DNA from: Bacteroides intestinalis
Lineage (GTDB): Bacteria; Bacteroidota; Bacteroidia; Bacteroidales; Bacteroidaceae
NCBI RefSeq assembly: GCF_003464595.1
Contig: NZ_QRZF01000006.1
Location: forward strand, 310,001 to 374,000
Direction of reading: 5' to 3'
Length of the DNA: 64,000 nt
Below, piece after piece: positions 62,306 through 64,000 of the stretch. Made by a program: the position numbers and the translations under genes. The number at the start of each line of letters is the position of its first letter. Within the stretch, counting starts at the first letter, position 1. Below the pieces are notes generated by a model. The model ran no database searches. It worked only from the letters and a program-made list of their open reading frames with translations, and was not told where the DNA came from.

Positions 62306-64000
62306 ATGAAAAATATAAGAAAGCATTTTCACGTTATATTATTGGCCTTAGGTCTATTTGTGACAATGGCGTGTGAGGATTTGGCTTTCGGGGATAAATT
62401 CCTGCAGAAGCCGCCCAGTACGGATGTTACGATTGACACCGTATTTTCTACGGCAGAGTATGCTCGTCGCGTATTGTCGTATAGCTATCAATATTTGCCT
62501 TATGGTTTGGAAACCAGTGGCTATTATACTACCATGTGGTTGGGAACTATTGAAGGACTCACCGACTTGAATTGCGATAATGTAGGATACTCCGGTGTTC
62601 AGCGTGTTTATTATTCTGGTAGTTATAATTCCTCTGTCGAGAATGCCCCCAGAGCAACTTACATGACTACTAAGATTCGTTTTAATGAAAGCGAGACTCA
62701 CATGTGGTCGGCAATTCGCCATGCATGGATACTTTATAATAATGTAGACCGTGTGCCTGATATGACCCAAACTGAGAAAGAGCGTCTGAAAGCAGAAGCC
62801 AAAATGCTTGTTGCTATCTATTATGCACACATGTTGCGCCATTATGGTGGACTCCCCATTGTAGATAAGGTGATTGCAGCCGATGACGAAATGCCTAAAC
62901 GTGCAACCCTGCAGGAAACGGTTGATTTTATCATAGGACTTCTGAATGATGTCATAGCTTGTCAGGACTTTCCATGGAGAATTTCGGATGAAGATATGGC
63001 ACAGTGGGACGGTCGTTTGACCAAAGCTGGCGCTTACGGATTGAAAGCGAGAGTCTTATTGTTTGTGGCAAGCCCATTGCTAAACAGCGATCAGCCTTAT
63101 GCTGCCGGGGAGGCTTCGGAACAGCACATGACCTGGTTTGGTAATTACGACCGCGAACGGTGGAAAAAGGCTGTAGATGCTTGTGAGGCTTTCTTTAATG
63201 CCCTCGGCCAGAATGGCTTTTATCGTTTGGTACAAAAAAATGATGTTTCACCTGGTGAATATCGTTATGCTTTCCGCAAAGCTTACTTTGACCGTGGGAC
63301 TACCGAAACACTGATTTCTGTACATCGGAATATCTATTCGGCAAGTTTAAGTGCCGGACAGTTAGTGTTGTGGAATGCCATCCGTTGGGGAGGCTATTGC
63401 CCCACTAAAGAATACTTCGATATGTTCCCGATGGCTGATGGCTCAGATTTTGACTGGAACAATCCTGAACATACTGCAAACCCATTCGTGAACCGTGACC
63501 CTCGTTTAAACGAAACCTTTATATTGGATGGCGATATTTATCAGGGAAGAACAGTTGAATTAACTCAGGAGTATCCCAGTGATAAAACCAATTATCCGAA
63601 AGGGAAAGACTGGGGACAAGGAGCCATGCATAGTTTAAGTCTGAAAACCGGATTGGCTTGCCGTAAATGGGGATTGGATCGTGGTAATGAACTTAGCGGA
63701 CATGTTATCCAGTGGCCACATCTGCGTATTGCAGAACTTTATCTGAGTTATGCAGAAGCTTTGAATGAATATAATGGCGGTCCTAACAGCCAGGCATATC
63801 AATGCGTAAATGAAGTACGTGCACGTGTAGGCTTGGGTGGCTTGAAAACAGGAATGACGCAAGAGCAATTCCGTGAAGCTGTTCTTCGTGAGCGTGCTTG
63901 TGAGTTTGGTTACGAAGAAGTACGTTTCTTCGACCTCATCCGTTGGAAAATGGAAGATAAGTTCAAGACACCTTTACATGGGCTGAATGTATATAAGAAT
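62306..64000 (+). CDS. SusD/RagB-family glycan-binding lipoprotein, partial (locus 2)
   Basis: The reading frame is open from the ATG at 62306 to the window edge (565 codons, no stop), so the C-terminus is missing. Lipobox TMAC (Cys23), mature start EDLAFGDKFLQKPPSTDVT, TPR helices including KAEAKMLVAIYYAHMLRHYGGLPIV, and the C-terminal SusD signature VLRERACEFGYEEVRFFDLIRWK. Pairs with the SusC gene 12 bp upstream. Confidence 0.93.
   Translation, partial: MKNIRKHFHVILLALGLFVTMACEDLAFGDKFLQKPPSTDVTIDTVFSTAEYARRVLSYSYQYLPYGLETSGYYTTMWLGTIEGLTDLNCDNVGYSGVQRVYYSGSYNSSVENAPRATYMTTKIRFNESETHMWSAIRHAWILYNNVDRVPDMTQTEKERLKAEAKMLVAIYYAHMLRHYGGLPIVDKVIAADDEMPKRATLQETVDFIIGLLNDVIACQDFPWRISDEDMAQWDGRLTKAGAYGLKARVLLFVASPLLNSDQPYAAGEASEQHMTWFGNYDRERWKKAVDACEAFFNALGQNGFYRLVQKNDVSPGEYRYAFRKAYFDRGTTETLISVHRNIYSASLSAGQLVLWNAIRWGGYCPTKEYFDMFPMADGSDFDWNNPEHTANPFVNRDPRLNETFILDGDIYQGRTVELTQEYPSDKTNYPKGKDWGQGAMHSLSLKTGLACRKWGLDRGNELSGHVIQWPHLRIAELYLSYAEALNEYNGGPNSQAYQCVNEVRARVGLGGLKTGMTQEQFREAVLRERACEFGYEEVRFFDLIRWKMEDKFKTPLHGLNVYKN

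Overview
The window reads as a gut Bacteroides chromosome (order Bacteroidales). The evidence is the several SusC/SusD pairs, two hybrid two-component regulators, many lipoproteins, and promoters of the TAnnTTTG type. Gene content and order from 386 to 36913 match what I recall of the L-arabinose and arabinan loci of B. thetaiotaomicron (around BT0350-BT0373). The species cannot be fixed from sequence reading alone. I see no rRNA, tRNA or CRISPR.

Region 1 (386-7939, minus strand) is the L-arabinose operon. Transcription order is a lipoprotein mutarotase, a Na+/sugar symporter, the Nudix-fold regulator AraR, then araD, araA and araB. Region 2 (8227-31917) is an arabinan utilization locus. The minus-strand arm runs surface glycan-binding protein, SusC, SusD, SusC, SusD, small lipoprotein, GH43. 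The plus-strand arm is GH43, GH51, GH43. The regulator HTCS1 lies between them. Arabinan would be cut and imported by these proteins, reduced to arabinose, and fed to region 1. Both arms carry the same 21-bp direct-repeat operator, exactly 20 bp upstream of a -7 box, which makes it a strong candidate HTCS1 site. Region 3 (32045-36913) holds galK, a glucose/galactose MFS transporter, a cytoplasmic mutarotase and a class I mannose-6-phosphate isomerase. Region 4 (36982-39153) holds small envelope proteins.

Region 5 (39345-50785, continuing at 59144-64000) is a second polysaccharide locus. Its genes are a PL8-type lyase, GH105, a GH29 fucosidase, a GH95 fucosidase and HTCS2, followed by a SusC/SusD pair whose SusD runs off the window. 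An acidic, fucosylated glycan is the likely target; its identity is unknown.

Region 6 (about 50910-58909) is an approximately 8.0-kb mobilizable element inserted between HTCS2 and its SusC/SusD pair. It has imperfect inverted ends, a tyrosine recombinase, a small DNA-binding protein, a MobV-type relaxase, and a cargo row: DUF1266 protein, small membrane protein, ermF, a very small ORF, a YwqK/MORN-type protein and a lipoprotein. The cargo is led by a promoter plus a cruciform-like leader and contains one integron-attC-like hairpin. A near-consensus promoter in the relaxase upstream region points into about 500 bp of hairpin-rich DNA without a gene. These element features are the best candidates for something undescribed.
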